Part shown: positions 10,566 through 20,590 of the stretch, piece by piece
Layout: each line of letters begins with the position of its first letter
How positions within the stretch are numbered: position 1 is the first letter of the stretch
Assembly: GCF_900102035.1 (NCBI RefSeq)
Contig: NZ_LT629689.1
Span: 1,612,001-1,676,000, forward strand
Source: Pseudomonas extremaustralis
GTDB taxonomy: Bacteria; Pseudomonadota; Gammaproteobacteria; Pseudomonadales; Pseudomonadaceae
Length of the DNA stretch: 64,000 nucleotides
Direction: 5' to 3'
Notes under the pieces: model-generated
What the model saw: only the letters and a program-made list of their open reading frames with translations
The model's database searches: none
Told to the model about the DNA's origin: nothing
Translations under genes and position numbers: made by a program

Positions 10566-11345
10566 GTGCTCATCGACTGGTTCACCGTCGCAGCCCAAGT
10601 GCTGAACTTTCTCATCCTGGTCTGGTTGATGAAGCGTTTTCTTTACCAGCCGGTGCTCAACGCTATCGCAGCGCGAGAAGCGAAGATTGCCGCCGAGCTC
10701 AAGGACGCTGCCGACACCAAGGCCAAGGCCCACCAGCAGCAGGACGAGTTCGAGAAAAAGAACCAGTCTTTTGACGAACAGCGAGCGGCCCTGTTGAGCA
10801 AGGCCACCGCTGAAGCAAACGCTGAACGTGTGCGGCTGTTGGCCGAGGCGCGCAGTACCGCGGACGCCGCACGTGAAGCGAGTGCAAAAGCACTGGCGGC
10901 GCAAGCGCAGGATCTGCACGCCAGTTTAGTCCGCCAGACGCAACGACAGGTTTACGACATCTCGCGCCAGGTGCTCGGCGACTTGGCGTCGGTCAGCCTG
11001 GAGCAGCGCGCTTGTGAGGTGTTTATCCAGCGCCTGCAAGCCTTTGACGGGCCCGCGTGCGACGAGTTGGCTGCCGCACTGAAGGCCACGTCCAACGACG
11101 AGCCGGCACGATTGCGCAGCGCATTCGATTTACCGGCCGCGCAGCAGGGCTTGATCCAGTCTGCATTGGACAAGTGGGTCGGGCAGGCAACTGTGCTCAA
11201 GTTCGAGACCGCGCCTGAGCTGGTCAGTGGTATTGAAGTCAACGTGCAGGGACTGACGCTGGCCTGGAGCATTGCTGACTACCTTCAGGCGCTGTTCTCG
11301 GATGTGTCAGAGCAACCATCCTCAACGGGACGCACATGCCCATGA
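10566..11345 (+). CDS. atpF: N-type ATPase stalk subunit b with delta-like C-terminus
   Basis: 259 residues, much longer than a normal b subunit (about 156). Residues 5-22 form the single membrane helix ([18 protein letters not shown]) and about 30-140 a charged Ala/Glu/Lys/Gln coiled coil. Residues about 190-250 ([20 protein letters not shown], then [10 protein letters not shown]) resemble the C-terminal domain of F1 delta, where PEL-x-x-G-x-x-V-x-V-G is conserved. No separate atpH occurs in the operon, so this protein probably supplies both b and delta roles. The start is GTG at 10566, three bases after atpE. It overlaps atpA by ten bases. Confidence 0.88.
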   Translation: MLIDWFTVAAQVLNFLILVWLMKRFLYQPVLNAIAAREAKIAAELKDAADTKAKAHQQQDEFEKKNQSFDEQRAALLSKATAEANAERVRLLAEARSTADAAREASAKALAAQAQDLHASLVRQTQRQVYDISRQVLGDLASVSLEQRACEVFIQRLQAFDGPACDELAAALKATSNDEPARLRSAFDLPAAQQGLIQSALDKWVGQATVLKFETAPELVSGIEVNVQGLTLAWSIADYLQALFSDVSEQPSSTGRTCP

Positions 11346-12889
11346 CCGAGCCTGTCGACGCGACGCGGCAAAACGCCCAGGAAGATGCGTTCACCCTTAT
11401 CGGCCAGCGGCTCCAGGCCTTCAAGCCGCATCTGGCCCTGCATGAAGTGGGCACAGTGGTCAGCGTGTCCACCGGCATTGCCCGTGTCCACGGCTTGCCG
11501 CACGTGGGGTTCGAGGAACTGCTGACATTTCCCGGCGGTTTGTCGGGCATCGCGTTCAATCTGGACGAGGAGGGCGTCGATGTGGTGCTGCTGGGCGATT
11601 CGGCTCACCTGCGCGCCGGCCAGGAAGTACGACGTACCGGGCGAGTGATGGACGTGGCGGTGGGCGATGGGTTGCTCGGGCGGGTGATCGATCCGCTCGG
11701 CCGCGCACTGGATGGCGGGGCGCAGCCCGTGACCCGATCGCGCCTCCCCATCGAACGGCCAGCGGCACCGATCATGGACCGCGCGCCCGTGACCGAGCCG
11801 CTGCAAACCGGCCTGAAAGTCATCGATGCGCTGATCCCCATCGGCCGGGGCCAGCGTGAACTGATCCTGGGCGACCGCCAGACCGGCAAGACGGCAATTG
11901 CCATCGACGCCATTTTCAATCAGCGCGACAAAAACGTGTTGTGTGTGTATTGCGCCATTGGCCAGCGTGCGTCAGCAGTGGCCAAGGCGGTGGCCAACCT
12001 GCGTGAAAGGGGGGCGCTGGCGTACACCGTCGTGGTGGTCGCCGAAGGCAACGAAGCACCGGGGCTGTCCTATATCGCGCCATATGCTGCCACCAGCATC
12101 GCCGAGCACTTTATGGAGGCCGGCCGCGACGTGTTGGTGGTCTATGACGACCTGACTCACCACGCGCGGGCCTACCGCGAACTGTCGCTGTTGCTGCGTC
12201 GGCCGCCGGGCCGCGAGGCCTTTCCGGGGGATATTTTCTACATCCATTCGCGCATGCTGGAGCGCGCGACCCACCTGAGCCAGGAGCGCGGTGGGGGATC
12301 GATGACTGCGCTGCCCATCATCGAGACCGAAGCCCAGAACATCTCGGCCTACATCCCGACCAATCTGATCTCGATTACCGACGGGCAGATCGTGCTGTCG
12401 CCGTCATTGTTTGAACTCGGCGTGCTGCCGGCCATTGACGTCGGCCGCTCAGTTTCGCGGGTCGGCGGCAAGGCTCAACGCCCGGCTTACCGAGCGGTGG
12501 CGGGCGATCTCAAGCTGGCCTATGCGCAATTCGAGGAGTTGGAGACCTTTGCGCGCTTCGGTGCTCGACTGGACGAGGACACGCGCCTATCCATCGTTCA
12601 CGGCCAGCGCATACGCGCCTGCCTGGGCCAGTCCGAGCTCTCGCCGGTGACGCTGCCTGCTCAAATCGCGATTTTGCTGGCCTTGAATGCAGCACTGTTC
12701 GACCCGGTGCCCCTCGAGCAGATGACCGCGGCGCAGCAGGCTGTGGAGGCCGCCGCCAATGGCCTGCCGGCTGCTCTGGGCCAGCGCCTGGCCGATGCCG
12801 GCTCGCTCACCGACGCGGATCGCGAGCAAGTCACCGCCTTGGCGCGCCAGGCACTCGCGGCGTTTCTGCCCGCGTCGGAGCAGGCCTGA
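11336..12889 (+). CDS. atpA: N-type ATPase F1 subunit alpha
   Basis: 517-residue non-catalytic alpha subunit of the F1 hexamer. The P-loop is GDRQTGKT (179-186), the alpha-type glutamine version; [19 protein letters not shown] precedes it and the later [25 protein letters not shown] and [11 protein letters not shown] segments are characteristic. It alternates with AtpD in the hexamer and binds nucleotide without turnover. The start at 11336 lies ten bases inside atpF and the last base of the stop is shared with the atpG start (TGATG). The gene belongs to the N-ATPase operon and is diverged from the housekeeping alpha. Confidence 0.93.
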   Translation: MPMTEPVDATRQNAQEDAFTLIGQRLQAFKPHLALHEVGTVVSVSTGIARVHGLPHVGFEELLTFPGGLSGIAFNLDEEGVDVVLLGDSAHLRAGQEVRRTGRVMDVAVGDGLLGRVIDPLGRALDGGAQPVTRSRLPIERPAAPIMDRAPVTEPLQTGLKVIDALIPIGRGQRELILGDRQTGKTAIAIDAIFNQRDKNVLCVYCAIGQRASAVAKAVANLRERGALAYTVVVVAEGNEAPGLSYIAPYAATSIAEHFMEAGRDVLVVYDDLTHHARAYRELSLLLRRPPGREAFPGDIFYIHSRMLERATHLSQERGGGSMTALPIIETEAQNISAYIPTNLISITDGQIVLSPSLFELGVLPAIDVGRSVSRVGGKAQRPAYRAVAGDLKLAYAQFEELETFARFGARLDEDTRLSIVHGQRIRACLGQSELSPVTLPAQIAILLALNAALFDPVPLEQMTAAQQAVEAAANGLPAALGQRLADAGSLTDADREQVTALARQALAAFLPASEQA

Positions 12890-13803
12890 TGGCAGCCACC
12901 ATCACGGCATTGCGCCGCCAGATCAGCAGCGCCTCGGACCTCAAGTCCGTCGTTCGGGTCATGAAAGCCTCGGCCGCCTCGGCCATCGGGCAGTACGAGC
13001 GATCAGTGGCGGCGCTCGCCGACTACGCGCGCACCGTCGAACTGGGGCTGAGCGTTTGTCTGCGTGCGGTCGATCCTGCGGGAATACATGCGCGCGCGCC
13101 CCATGCAGGGGATAAGGCGCGTACCGTGCATGCGGTGATATTCGGCTCCGACCAGGGGCTGGTCGGGCGGTTCAACGACGAGGTGGTCGACTATGCGATC
13201 GCGCAATTCGCGTCCTTGCCGGTGAAGGTATGGGCGGTCGGTGAACGCGTGCATGAACGACTGCTCGATGCCGGTAGAACGCCTGAAGGCGTGTTTGCCG
13301 TGCCGGGTTCCGTGGAGCAAATCACCCAGCTGGTGGGACAAGTCCTGCAAAGCGTGCCGATGGCGGACAGCGCGGATGCGGGGCGATCACAAAACGCCAC
13401 GCTGATACTGTTCTATAACCGGCCCAGCGCTAACAGCTATAACCCGGTGAGTCAGCGACTGCTGCCTCTGGATGAGCAATGGCAACAGACACTGGCTTTG
13501 CAACCCTGGCCGTCACCTCAATTGCCCGAAGTCCTGAGCGCGAACACACAGACGTTGCGTGCCTTCATCCATGAGCACCTGTTTGTCTCTCTGTTTCGCG
13601 CCAGTGCCGAGTCATTGGCCAGTGAAAACGCCAGCCGTCTTGCCGCAATGCAACGTGCGGACCGCAATATCGGCGAACTGTTGCAAGACCTCGACGCCAC
13701 CTATCACCGTTTGCGCCAGGCCGGCATCGACGAGGAACTCTTTGACGTGATTTCAGGGTTTGACGCCCTGGCGCCGAACAGCGAAGCCGGCCCCCAGGGC
13801 TGA
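12889..13803 (+). CDS. atpG: N-type ATPase F1 subunit gamma
   Basis: 304-residue central shaft subunit. The N-terminal helix (ITALRRQISSASDLKSVVRV, then MKASAASAIGQYE) and the C-terminal helix (ENASRLAAMQRADRNIGELL) form the antiparallel coiled coil that turns inside the alpha3-beta3 ring; the middle contains FGSDQGLVGRFN, matching the Rossmann-like S-D-x-G-L-x-G motif of gamma. Last gene of the N-ATPase operon, starting on the overlapping TGATG with atpA. A gap of 309 bases follows. Confidence 0.9.
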   Translation: MAATITALRRQISSASDLKSVVRVMKASAASAIGQYERSVAALADYARTVELGLSVCLRAVDPAGIHARAPHAGDKARTVHAVIFGSDQGLVGRFNDEVVDYAIAQFASLPVKVWAVGERVHERLLDAGRTPEGVFAVPGSVEQITQLVGQVLQSVPMADSADAGRSQNATLILFYNRPSANSYNPVSQRLLPLDEQWQQTLALQPWPSPQLPEVLSANTQTLRAFIHEHLFVSLFRASAESLASENASRLAAMQRADRNIGELLQDLDATYHRLRQAGIDEELFDVISGFDALAPNSEAGPQG

Positions 13804-14112
13804 TAGACGGGGCAGTCCTATCCTGAATCAGATTGCCGGGCTGACTGTACGTGGAGTGGGCAACGGGATTTCGACGTGCAGGAGGTCAACCTCGGGGCCT
13901 CAACGCCATCAACATCTTTTGTGTGGCCGAAGGTCCACTCGGCGCGCTCCGTAAACGGGTACATACAAGCCTGGCATTGTTCCGTAGGATGCACGCGCCA
14001 GGACGGCGCTACACACCCAATGGTCAGTCTATCGATGCCCATAAAGGGCCTTTTGGGTGTACATGTTCGCTATCCAGCGCGCTCCGATTGACTCGACAGG
14101 ACCTGCGCTTAA
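13804..14112 (+). other. Intergenic region between atpG and the MFS gene
   Basis: No convincing coding sequence; short overlapping open frames lack family resemblance and ribosome binding sites. A small perfect hairpin GAGGTCAACCTC lies at 13882-13893. No intrinsic terminator with a T-run and no clear promoter are visible. Confidence 0.4.
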
Positions 14113-15390
14113 ATGTCGAACCTTGAATCTGGCGTTTGTCCGGTGACCTTCAGGCAACCCAAGAAGGTGATACTGGCCACCGTCATTGGCAATGGCCTGG
14201 TGATCTACGACTTCACGGTGTACAGCTTTTCTGCCGTGATCATCGGCAAACTGTTTTTCCCATCGGACAGTGCCTTCGCCTCGTTGCTGATGGCGTTGCT
14301 GACGTTTGGCATCGGTTTCGCCATGCGCCCGCTGGGGGCAATCCTGATCGGCAACCTGGCTGACCGTAAAGGGCGAAAAGCCGGTTTGAATGTCAGCAAT
14401 TTATTGATGGCCACCGGTACCGCCTTGATCGCGTTCATGCCCACGCATGCCTCTATCGGCTTCACTGCAACGTTGTTACTGGTGCTCTCGCGGTTACTGC
14501 AAGGCTTCGCAACCGGAGGCGAGATAGGGGTGTCATCCGTGGTGCTGATGGAGCTGGCGCCCCGGGATCAACGCTGCTACCTGGTCAGTTGGCGCTCCGC
14601 CAGCCAGGCGGCCGCGGTGTTGGTGGGGGCTGTCGTCGGTGCCGCCACGACCGCGTTGCTGACGCCCGAGCAGTTGCTGGCCTGGGGCTGGCGCATTCCT
14701 TTCGTGCTTGGGCTGTTGATTGCGCCGTTTGGCTGGTTCATTCGTCGCAACATGGTGGAGACCCCACGGCGCGGCCCCCATTCACCGTCGCTGCGTGTCT
14801 TGCTCAACGGCCACCGCCCCCAGTTACTGCTGGGGATTCTGATGATGGCGGCCCCCACCGCAAGCATCTACCTGATGGTGCTCTATATGCCGACCTATCT
14901 GGTCCGCACGCTGGGCCTGTCGCCAAGTATCAGCTTGCTCTCGGCGTGCATTTCCAGTGCGATGCTGTTCATCGCCGCGCCCTTGTTCGCCCGGCTCGCC
15001 GATCGGCTGCCGCGCCGCAAACCGACCCAATACGTGACGATGATCCTCAGCATCCTGTTGGTCTATCCGGTGTTTCTCGCCTTGACCCAGGGGGTGGGCG
15101 AGCTGACTTCGTTGCTGATCATCGGCGTCTATTCGGCTGTCGCGATGGGCAACAACGGCGTCAGCACCGTGATGATCATGGAGGCTTTTCCGGCGCATCA
15201 TCGGGCCACGGGGATGTCGGTGGTCTACAGTTTCGGCGTGACCATCTTCGGCGCGTTCTGCCCGTTTTTGGTGACGTGGTTGATCGGCGTTACCCAGAAC
15301 CCAATGGCGCCTTCCTGGTATCTGCTGGGTGCGCTAGCGGTCAGTCTGTTCGCACTCGTCAGGTTTCCCGTCGGCCGACCGACTCACTGA
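14113..15390 (+). CDS. MFS transporter, metabolite:H+ symporter (MHS) type
   Basis: 425 residues with about twelve hydrophobic helices. The N-terminal ATVIGNGLVIYDFTVYSF resembles the start of the MHS family (ShiA, ProP, CitA), in which helix 1 carries G-x-x-x-E/V-x-Y-D. The MFS loop motif GNLADRKGRKAGL follows helix 2 and LSRLLQGFATGGEIG follows helix 4. Members take up dicarboxylates, tricarboxylates, aromatic acids or betaines with protons; the substrate here is not readable. The gene ends seven bases inside the convergently oriented AraC gene. That regulator is the probable controller, though its own promoter lies on the far side. Confidence 0.85.
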   Translation: MSNLESGVCPVTFRQPKKVILATVIGNGLVIYDFTVYSFSAVIIGKLFFPSDSAFASLLMALLTFGIGFAMRPLGAILIGNLADRKGRKAGLNVSNLLMATGTALIAFMPTHASIGFTATLLLVLSRLLQGFATGGEIGVSSVVLMELAPRDQRCYLVSWRSASQAAAVLVGAVVGAATTALLTPEQLLAWGWRIPFVLGLLIAPFGWFIRRNMVETPRRGPHSPSLRVLLNGHRPQLLLGILMMAAPTASIYLMVLYMPTYLVRTLGLSPSISLLSACISSAMLFIAAPLFARLADRLPRRKPTQYVTMILSILLVYPVFLALTQGVGELTSLLIIGVYSAVAMGNNGVSTVMIMEAFPAHHRATGMSVVYSFGVTIFGAFCPFLVTWLIGVTQNPMAPSWYLLGALAVSLFALVRFPVGRPTH

Positions 15391-16439
15391 TCGATTCGGC
15401 CGGCGACGCTGCGATTACCCTGCGCGGCTCGGCCTATCCGCTGTGCCGCCATCAGGCGATGGTCCTGCGGAGCCAGGTCATAGCGGCGACGAAACGCGCG
15501 GGTAAAGGCCGATGCGCTGTTAAACCCCAGGCTGTAGGCAATCTCAATCACTTGCCGGTCGGGATAGCGCACCAGTTCATCCGCGGCTTCGCGCAGTCGA
15601 CAGTTGAGGATATAGCGACCCAAGCCCCCCTCATGCTGGAACAGCCGGTAGAGCGTGGCGCGCGGCAGTTGCATGGCCATGAGCACGTACTCGGGCGTCA
15701 ACCACGGCTGGTACAGGTTGCTTTGCACATAACGCCGGGCTTTATCGAACATCGCGCTGCGCGCTGCCGCCCGCACGTGGCCGCCGAGCTTGGCCTGTTT
15801 CGAGAATGCCGCAAGCATGAGTTGAACGGCGGTATCGAATGATGCCGCCGCCTCGGCGCTCGACAGGCTCGGCAGTTGTCTGGAAAACGCCGCGACATGC
15901 TCGATCATCAACTGGGTCACAGGCGTCGTATTTTCGAACACACGCCCGTGGATCGACTCGGCATGGGGCAGCGCCGCCTCCACCACCGGGCGCGACACGA
16001 AGAAGGTCAATACGCGGCAACGCCCCCGGTTCATTCTGATCGGCTGGTTCATATCCATGGCGACAATGCTCGCCATGGCGGATGTGCCGCTGTCCAGCGA
16101 GCCGCCCCGAATGGATTCCATGGCGCCTTGGGTGAACACCTGAAACACATAGTCCCGGACGTTATCGGTAGAAATGCGTGGGATCGAACGGTCCAGCAAC
16201 AACGCATCGCTTGAGCAATCGGTAAAGATGCGATCACCCAGCTTGTAGCGGTCAATGCTCGCGTTGAAGTGCGTGGTCGTGGCGTGGGATGTCGGCAGGA
16301 CGTCGATGACGTGTCCGACCCGGTCACGCCATGCCAGCAATTGGTTGGCTGGCGGTTCGGCGCTGACCTCAAAGTGATCATGGGCGTGCCGGGAGCCGCA
16401 GTGTTCAGGGGCGTATATGACTGAAGCTGGTTTACTCAT
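15384..16439 (-). CDS. AraC-family regulator with AraC-like ligand-binding domain
   Basis: 351 residues read leftwards. The N-terminal ~220 residues resemble the AraC-binding-like domain of FeaR/NimR-type regulators. The C-terminal ~100 residues hold two helix-turn-helix units (TPEYVLMAMQLPRATLYRLF, and VIEIAYSLGFNSASAFTRAF followed by RRYDLAPQDHR). It starts at 16439 and faces a 500-base gap upstream of tssA. The 3' end overlaps the MFS gene by seven bases, so the two genes converge. It probably controls the transporter or a distant catabolic gene; a role at tssA is possible by proximity only. Confidence 0.87.
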   Translation of the reverse strand: MSKPASVIYAPEHCGSRHAHDHFEVSAEPPANQLLAWRDRVGHVIDVLPTSHATTTHFNASIDRYKLGDRIFTDCSSDALLLDRSIPRISTDNVRDYVFQVFTQGAMESIRGGSLDSGTSAMASIVAMDMNQPIRMNRGRCRVLTFFVSRPVVEAALPHAESIHGRVFENTTPVTQLMIEHVAAFSRQLPSLSSAEAAASFDTAVQLMLAAFSKQAKLGGHVRAAARSAMFDKARRYVQSNLYQPWLTPEYVLMAMQLPRATLYRLFQHEGGLGRYILNCRLREAADELVRYPDRQVIEIAYSLGFNSASAFTRAFRRRYDLAPQDHRLMAAQRIGRAAQGNRSVAGRIDQ

Positions 16440-16939
16440 GGATTCACTACAGCCCGCAAAGTCTATGTTATCGACCCGTCCACAGGCACGGTTTGTACCC
16501 GATATACGTCCATGCTCCTTGCCGGCAGCCAGTCACAATTCTTTATCGATCTTCTTATAGCCGCTTTCCCCGTAAAAGTAATGGCAATCCTTCTTGGTAT
16601 CCAACCTGTGGACGTCCCTTCGCCGTCAAGCACGGGGCAGGGCGCCTGAAAATAATTGAAAAGTTGCAACGCAGGGTCAAGCCGTGTGCAAGGCGCTTGA
16701 TAGATTGGCGCGAACTCGAGTTCCAGCGCGTCAATGTGTTTCCACGCGTTGAGCGTGCGCGTTTGTTTCTTGAATAAATCCCGTCGGTATTGGCCTTGCC
16801 ATGTTCGCAGCGCTGATCTGAAAGGGCGGCAAGTACTTCAGGTGTTCACCTGATGGTCCCGATGTCTCGGCTGGCACATGCTTATCCGGCAGTTGAGTGA
16901 GCGACACCTTTGAACCTATTGAAGTATCAGGAGTAACGG
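16440..16939. other. Divergent intergenic region between araC-type gene and tssA
   Basis: 500 bases, less GC-rich than its flanks, carrying the promoters of the leftward AraC gene and of the rightward T6SS operon. Open frames inside (for example 16493-16777) show no family resemblance and are not called. The notable element is the palindrome at 16839-16852. A consensus sigma-54 promoter was looked for and not found: TGGCAC occurs at 16872 but no TTGC lies at the right spacing. Confidence 0.5.
16839..16852 (+). promoter_or_regulatory. Palindromic putative operator upstream of tssA
   Basis: CAGGTGTTCACCTG is a perfect inverted repeat (CAGGTG, TT, CACCTG), ending 87 bases before the tssA start. 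The same box with one changed base occurs upstream of hcp (20618-20631), and the similarity continues a few bases on both sides (TTCAGGTGTTCACC, GA, GGTC). Its recurrence at the two likely T6SS promoters suggests a shared regulator site. The protein that binds it is unknown. Confidence 0.55.
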
Positions 16940-18496
16940 ATGAGTTGCCTCGACCGGGAAGTAGGTTCGTTTGCGATCAGTTTGACTCATCCTGCTGGCA
17001 CCAACCCTCGAGAAGGCGCGGCTTTTTCCCTCGCGCAAATCGAAGTGGACAAATTGAACAACATCCACGCCGAGTCTGGAGTGGATTGGCAGAAAGTCGC
17101 CGATGCCTGCGTAAAAGTGCTGCGAGAAGAGGGCAAGGACTTCAATGCCGCAGTGTGGTTGTTGTGTGCCTGGACCACCCTGCAAGGCGTATCCGGCCTG
17201 GCGAACGGCGTGCACATCGTGCGCGAAATGCTTGAGCTGTACTGGGAGACCCTGACGCCGCCGCCAGCGCGATTGCGTGCCCGGCGCAACCAGGCCGAGT
17301 GGATGCTCGAGTGGCTTACAGCGAAGCTTGAAGGCAACTTCGACGCGGTGCCTGGCGAACAACTGGCGGGCTTGCTCGAAGACTGGGACGCCATTGACAG
17401 CCAATGGCGGGATCGGGATGCCGACGGCCCGAGCTTTTTTGCGTTGCGTCGTCGCCTATCGCAGTTACCCGTGCAAGCCAGTGTCGAGCCTATAGCGGCT
17501 GCGACGCAGGAGGTTGCGCCGGCAGTCGATGCGGCTACGGTGCCCGCGACGCCGGTTGCCCACGCACCCTCGGCGCCGCTGCCGCCTGCGGTCCTTGCGC
17601 CGATCCAGCCACTGGGCGGTCTTGACAGCGATGAAGCCATCGAGAGCGCGGTCAACAGCGTGTTTGCCTCGCTGACGCCGCTGCTGGGGTTTTGTCTGGA
17701 GTCCCGGACAACCTTGCCGTTGCTGTTTCGCCTCAATCGCCAATCGGCGTGGATGACCCTGGAGCAGGCACCGCCGGCGCAGGGTTGCACGACCCGCCTG
17801 CCACCGCCCTCGGAGGCGGAGCACGAGGCGTTCAGTCGCTTGCAGAGCGTGGGCGAGCCGCTGGACATCCTGCGTTTTTGCGAAGGTCGGCTGACGAGCT
17901 ATCCCTTTTGGCTGGACCTCAATCGGGCCAGTCATGCCGCGCTCTCACGACTGGGATCGGAAGCGATGACCGGTGCCGCCAGCCTGGCCCTGGAAACCCG
18001 TCACTTCCTGGCGCGCCTGCCGTCACTGGTCGAGCTGACATTCGCCGACGGCCAACCGTTCGCCGATGGCGCGACCCGCAGTTGGCTCGAAGGATTGGCC
18101 CCGACGGCCAGCGGTGGCGCGACGGATGCTCTGCAGACGCTGATCGATGAGGTTGGGCGTGATGCCGCTGAAGGCCGTTTGAACCAAGCGTTGGCGCGTT
18201 TACAGAGCGCCGTGCGTGAGGCCGGCAGCGGCCGCGAGCGGTTCCGCTTGCGTGCGGCCCAATGCCAGTTGCTACAGCGTTTCGACCCGCGCGCTCAGTT
18301 GGGTGTTGCCTTGGACGTATTGCTCCAGGAAGCGACGGGGCTGGGCCTTGATCGTTGGGAGCCGGAGCTGGTCAGGCCGTTGTTGGAATTGGCACTGGCC
18401 CAGGACGACGGCGGTTCGCGAGCGATGTGGGCGCAACAGTTGGCAGCAATGGATTTGCCGGCGTTCTGGCGGTTGGCCAGCCCGCCGGCAAGTTGA
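16940..18496 (+). CDS. tssA: T6SS protein TssA
   Basis: 518-residue TssA, the cap or organiser that starts and guides tail-sheath assembly at the baseplate. The N-terminal ImpA domain is clear (SHPAGTNPREGAAFSLAQIE, VDWQKVADACVKVLREEGKD, WLLCAWTTLQGVSGLANGV), followed by a Pro/Ala-rich linker around 190-225 and a C-terminal VasJ-like domain with ARLQSAVREAGSGRERFRLR. AGGAG lies eight bases before the start. It is the first gene of the T6SS locus, with the palindrome at 16839 upstream. The order tssA-tssB-tssC-hcp is common in Pseudomonas clusters. Confidence 0.9.
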   Translation: MSCLDREVGSFAISLTHPAGTNPREGAAFSLAQIEVDKLNNIHAESGVDWQKVADACVKVLREEGKDFNAAVWLLCAWTTLQGVSGLANGVHIVREMLELYWETLTPPPARLRARRNQAEWMLEWLTAKLEGNFDAVPGEQLAGLLEDWDAIDSQWRDRDADGPSFFALRRRLSQLPVQASVEPIAAATQEVAPAVDAATVPATPVAHAPSAPLPPAVLAPIQPLGGLDSDEAIESAVNSVFASLTPLLGFCLESRTTLPLLFRLNRQSAWMTLEQAPPAQGCTTRLPPPSEAEHEAFSRLQSVGEPLDILRFCEGRLTSYPFWLDLNRASHAALSRLGSEAMTGAASLALETRHFLARLPSLVELTFADGQPFADGATRSWLEGLAPTASGGATDALQTLIDEVGRDAAEGRLNQALARLQSAVREAGSGRERFRLRAAQCQLLQRFDPRAQLGVALDVLLQEATGLGLDRWEPELVRPLLELALAQDDGGSRAMWAQQLAAMDLPAFWRLASPPAS

Positions 18497-18594
18497 ATGA
18501 GCAACAGGCAACACCTGGCAGGCGTGTGCATATCCATGCCATGAGTTTTCTAACGGCTGCGTTGAGCGAGTCCGGTAAACAGGAGTGAGATTTA

Positions 18595-19092
18595 ATGGCT
18601 AGTGAAGGTTCGGTCGCGCCTAAAGAGCGCGTCAATATTGTTTACAGCTCTGACACCGGCGGCGCGCAGGAGCAGGTCGAGCTGCCGCTCAAGCAACTGG
18701 TGATCGGCGATTTCACCTTGCGTGAAGACGATACGCCGGTTGAAGACCTCAAACCGATTCGCGTCGACAAAGACAACTTCACCGATGTGCTCAAGGGCCA
18801 GAACCTGAGCCTGCAGTTGGCGGTGCCCAATCGTCTGGCGGAAAACGCGCCGGAGGATGAGCAGATCCCGGTCTCGCTGACCTTCGAGTCCATTCGCGAT
18901 TTCGAGCCGGATGCCATCGTGGCCCAGGTTCCCGAGTTGCAGCAACTGATCGCCCTGCGCGATTCGCTCAAGGCCTTGAAAGGGCCGATGGGCAATTTGC
19001 CGGAATTTCGCAAACAGCTTCAGGCCCTGATGAACGATGACGGCGCCCGCGAGCGCTTGCTCTCGGAACTCGGCGTAAAGGACAAGGAATAA
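18595..19092 (+). CDS. tssB: T6SS sheath small subunit TssB
   Basis: 165-residue TssB (VipA), which copolymerises with TssC into the contractile sheath around the Hcp tube. The family core KERVNIVYSSDTGGAQEQVE, LPLKQLVIGDFTLRED and the C-terminal LIALRDSLKALKGPMGNLPE with FRKQLQALMND are present; the last segment interacts with ClpV in related systems. It starts 98 bases after tssA with GGAGTGAG at 18582-18589. Three bases separate it from tssC, so the two sheath proteins are coupled. Confidence 0.95.
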   Translation: MASEGSVAPKERVNIVYSSDTGGAQEQVELPLKQLVIGDFTLREDDTPVEDLKPIRVDKDNFTDVLKGQNLSLQLAVPNRLAENAPEDEQIPVSLTFESIRDFEPDAIVAQVPELQQLIALRDSLKALKGPMGNLPEFRKQLQALMNDDGARERLLSELGVKDKE

Positions 19093-19095
19093 CCC

Positions 19096-20580
19096 ATGAG
19101 CGAAGAAAAAAGTCAGGCCGCGAGCGCGACCGGCCAAGCGGTCGAGTCGGTGTCCCTGTTGGATCAGTTGGTCGAAGCGACGCGCGTCAAGCCGGGCGAC
19201 GAGGCTTATGCCGTCACCCGTCAGGGCCTCGAAGCGTTTGTCACCGAACTGCTCGAGCCGGCCCGGCAGACCGAGAAGGTCAGCGCCGGGTTGATCGACG
19301 ACATGATCGCCACGCTGGATGCCAAGCTGTGCCGCCAGGTCGACGCGATCATTCACCACCAGCAGTTCCAGAAGCTGGAGTCATCCTGGCGCTCGCTGAA
19401 GTTTCTGGTCGATCGCACGGATTTTCGCGAGAACAACAAGCTGGAAATCCTCAGCGTTTCCAAAGAGAAGCTGCTCGAAGACTTCGAGGACGCGCCGGAA
19501 ATCACCCGTTCGGGTCTGTACAAGGCGGTGTACACCGCCGAGTTCGGCCAGTTCGGCGGCCAGCCGTTCGGTTCGATCATCGGTAACTACGAGTTCAACC
19601 CGGGCCCGCAGGACATGAAGTTGCTGCAATCGGTCGCGGCCATTTCGGCCATGTCCCACACGCCCTTCATTGCCGCGGCCGGCCCGCAGTTCTTTGGTAT
19701 CGACAGCTTTGCCGACCTGCCCAACCTCAAGGATCTGCAAGCCGTCTTCGAGGGGCCGCAGTTCACCAAGTGGAATGCCTTTCGCGAAAGCGACGACGCG
19801 CGTTTCGTTGGCCTGACATTGCCGCACTTCCTGCTGCGCACGCCTTATGGCGAAGACACGGTCCCCGCCAAGACGTTCCGCTACAACGAAAACGTCGGCG
19901 GTGGTAACCAGGACTTCCTGTGGGGCAACGCCGCGTTTGCCTTCGCCAGTCGCCTGTCCGACAGCTTTGCCCAGTACCGCTGGTGCGCCAACGTCATTGG
20001 CCCACAGGGCGGCGGCACCGTCGGTGATTTGCCGATCTACAACTACGAGGCCATGGGCGAAACCCAGACCAAGATCCCGACCGAAGTGCTGATTTCCGAG
20101 CGCCGCGAGTTCGAGCTGGCCGAGCAGGGGTTTATCGCGCTGACCATGCGCAAGAACACCGATAACGCGGCGTTCTTCTCCGCCAACTCGTGCCAGAAAC
20201 CCAAGTTCTTCGGCAATGACAAAGAAGGCAAGGAAGCCGAGCTGAACTACAAGCTGGGCACCCAACTGCCGTACATCTTTGTGGTGAGTCGCCTGGCCCA
20301 TTACATCAAGGTCATCCAGCGCGAAAACATCGGCACCTGGAAAGAGCGCGGTGACCTGGAGTCGGAACTCAACACCTGGATTCGCCAGTACGTGGCCGAC
20401 ATGGATAACCCCGCCGCCGGTGTGCGCAGCCGTCGTCCATTGCGTCAGGCAGACATTACCGTCAGCGACGTCGACGGCGATCCAGGCTGGTACCGCGTCG
20501 GTTTGAAAGTCCGTCCGCACTTCAAGTACATGGGCGCGTCTTTCACGCTGTCGCTGGTAGGCAAGCTCGACAAGAGCTGA
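19096..20580 (+). CDS. tssC: T6SS sheath large subunit TssC
   Basis: 494-residue TssC (VipB). Characteristic segments include HHQQFQKLESSWRSLKFLVD, EFGQFGGQPFGSIIGNYEF, PQFFGIDSFADLPN and the C-terminal GWYRVGLKVRPHFKYMGASF with TLSLVGKLDK. It forms the outer bulk of the contractile sheath; contraction drives the Hcp tube and VgrG spike into the target. Length and motifs are complete. A hairpin at 20591-20618 follows the stop, and hcp begins 159 bases downstream behind its own putative regulatory box. Confidence 0.96.
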   Translation: MSEEKSQAASATGQAVESVSLLDQLVEATRVKPGDEAYAVTRQGLEAFVTELLEPARQTEKVSAGLIDDMIATLDAKLCRQVDAIIHHQQFQKLESSWRSLKFLVDRTDFRENNKLEILSVSKEKLLEDFEDAPEITRSGLYKAVYTAEFGQFGGQPFGSIIGNYEFNPGPQDMKLLQSVAAISAMSHTPFIAAAGPQFFGIDSFADLPNLKDLQAVFEGPQFTKWNAFRESDDARFVGLTLPHFLLRTPYGEDTVPAKTFRYNENVGGGNQDFLWGNAAFAFASRLSDSFAQYRWCANVIGPQGGGTVGDLPIYNYEAMGETQTKIPTEVLISERREFELAEQGFIALTMRKNTDNAAFFSANSCQKPKFFGNDKEGKEAELNYKLGTQLPYIFVVSRLAHYIKVIQRENIGTWKERGDLESELNTWIRQYVADMDNPAAGVRSRRPLRQADITVSDVDGDPGWYRVGLKVRPHFKYMGASFTLSLVGKLDKS

Positions 20581-20590
20581 TCCCAAGCGT

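Noticed and set aside
14038..14057. Terminator-like CCCATAAAGGGCCTTTTGGG upstream of the MFS gene
   Set aside because: Pairing is broken by mismatches and leaves no usable loop.
16493..16777. Possible 94-codon gene before tssA
   Set aside because: No ribosome binding site, no family resemblance, and it lies in a low-GC promoter region.
16872..16895. TGGCAC as a possible sigma-54 promoter for tssA
   Set aside because: The -12 element TTGC is not found at the needed spacing; only the -24-like half is present.
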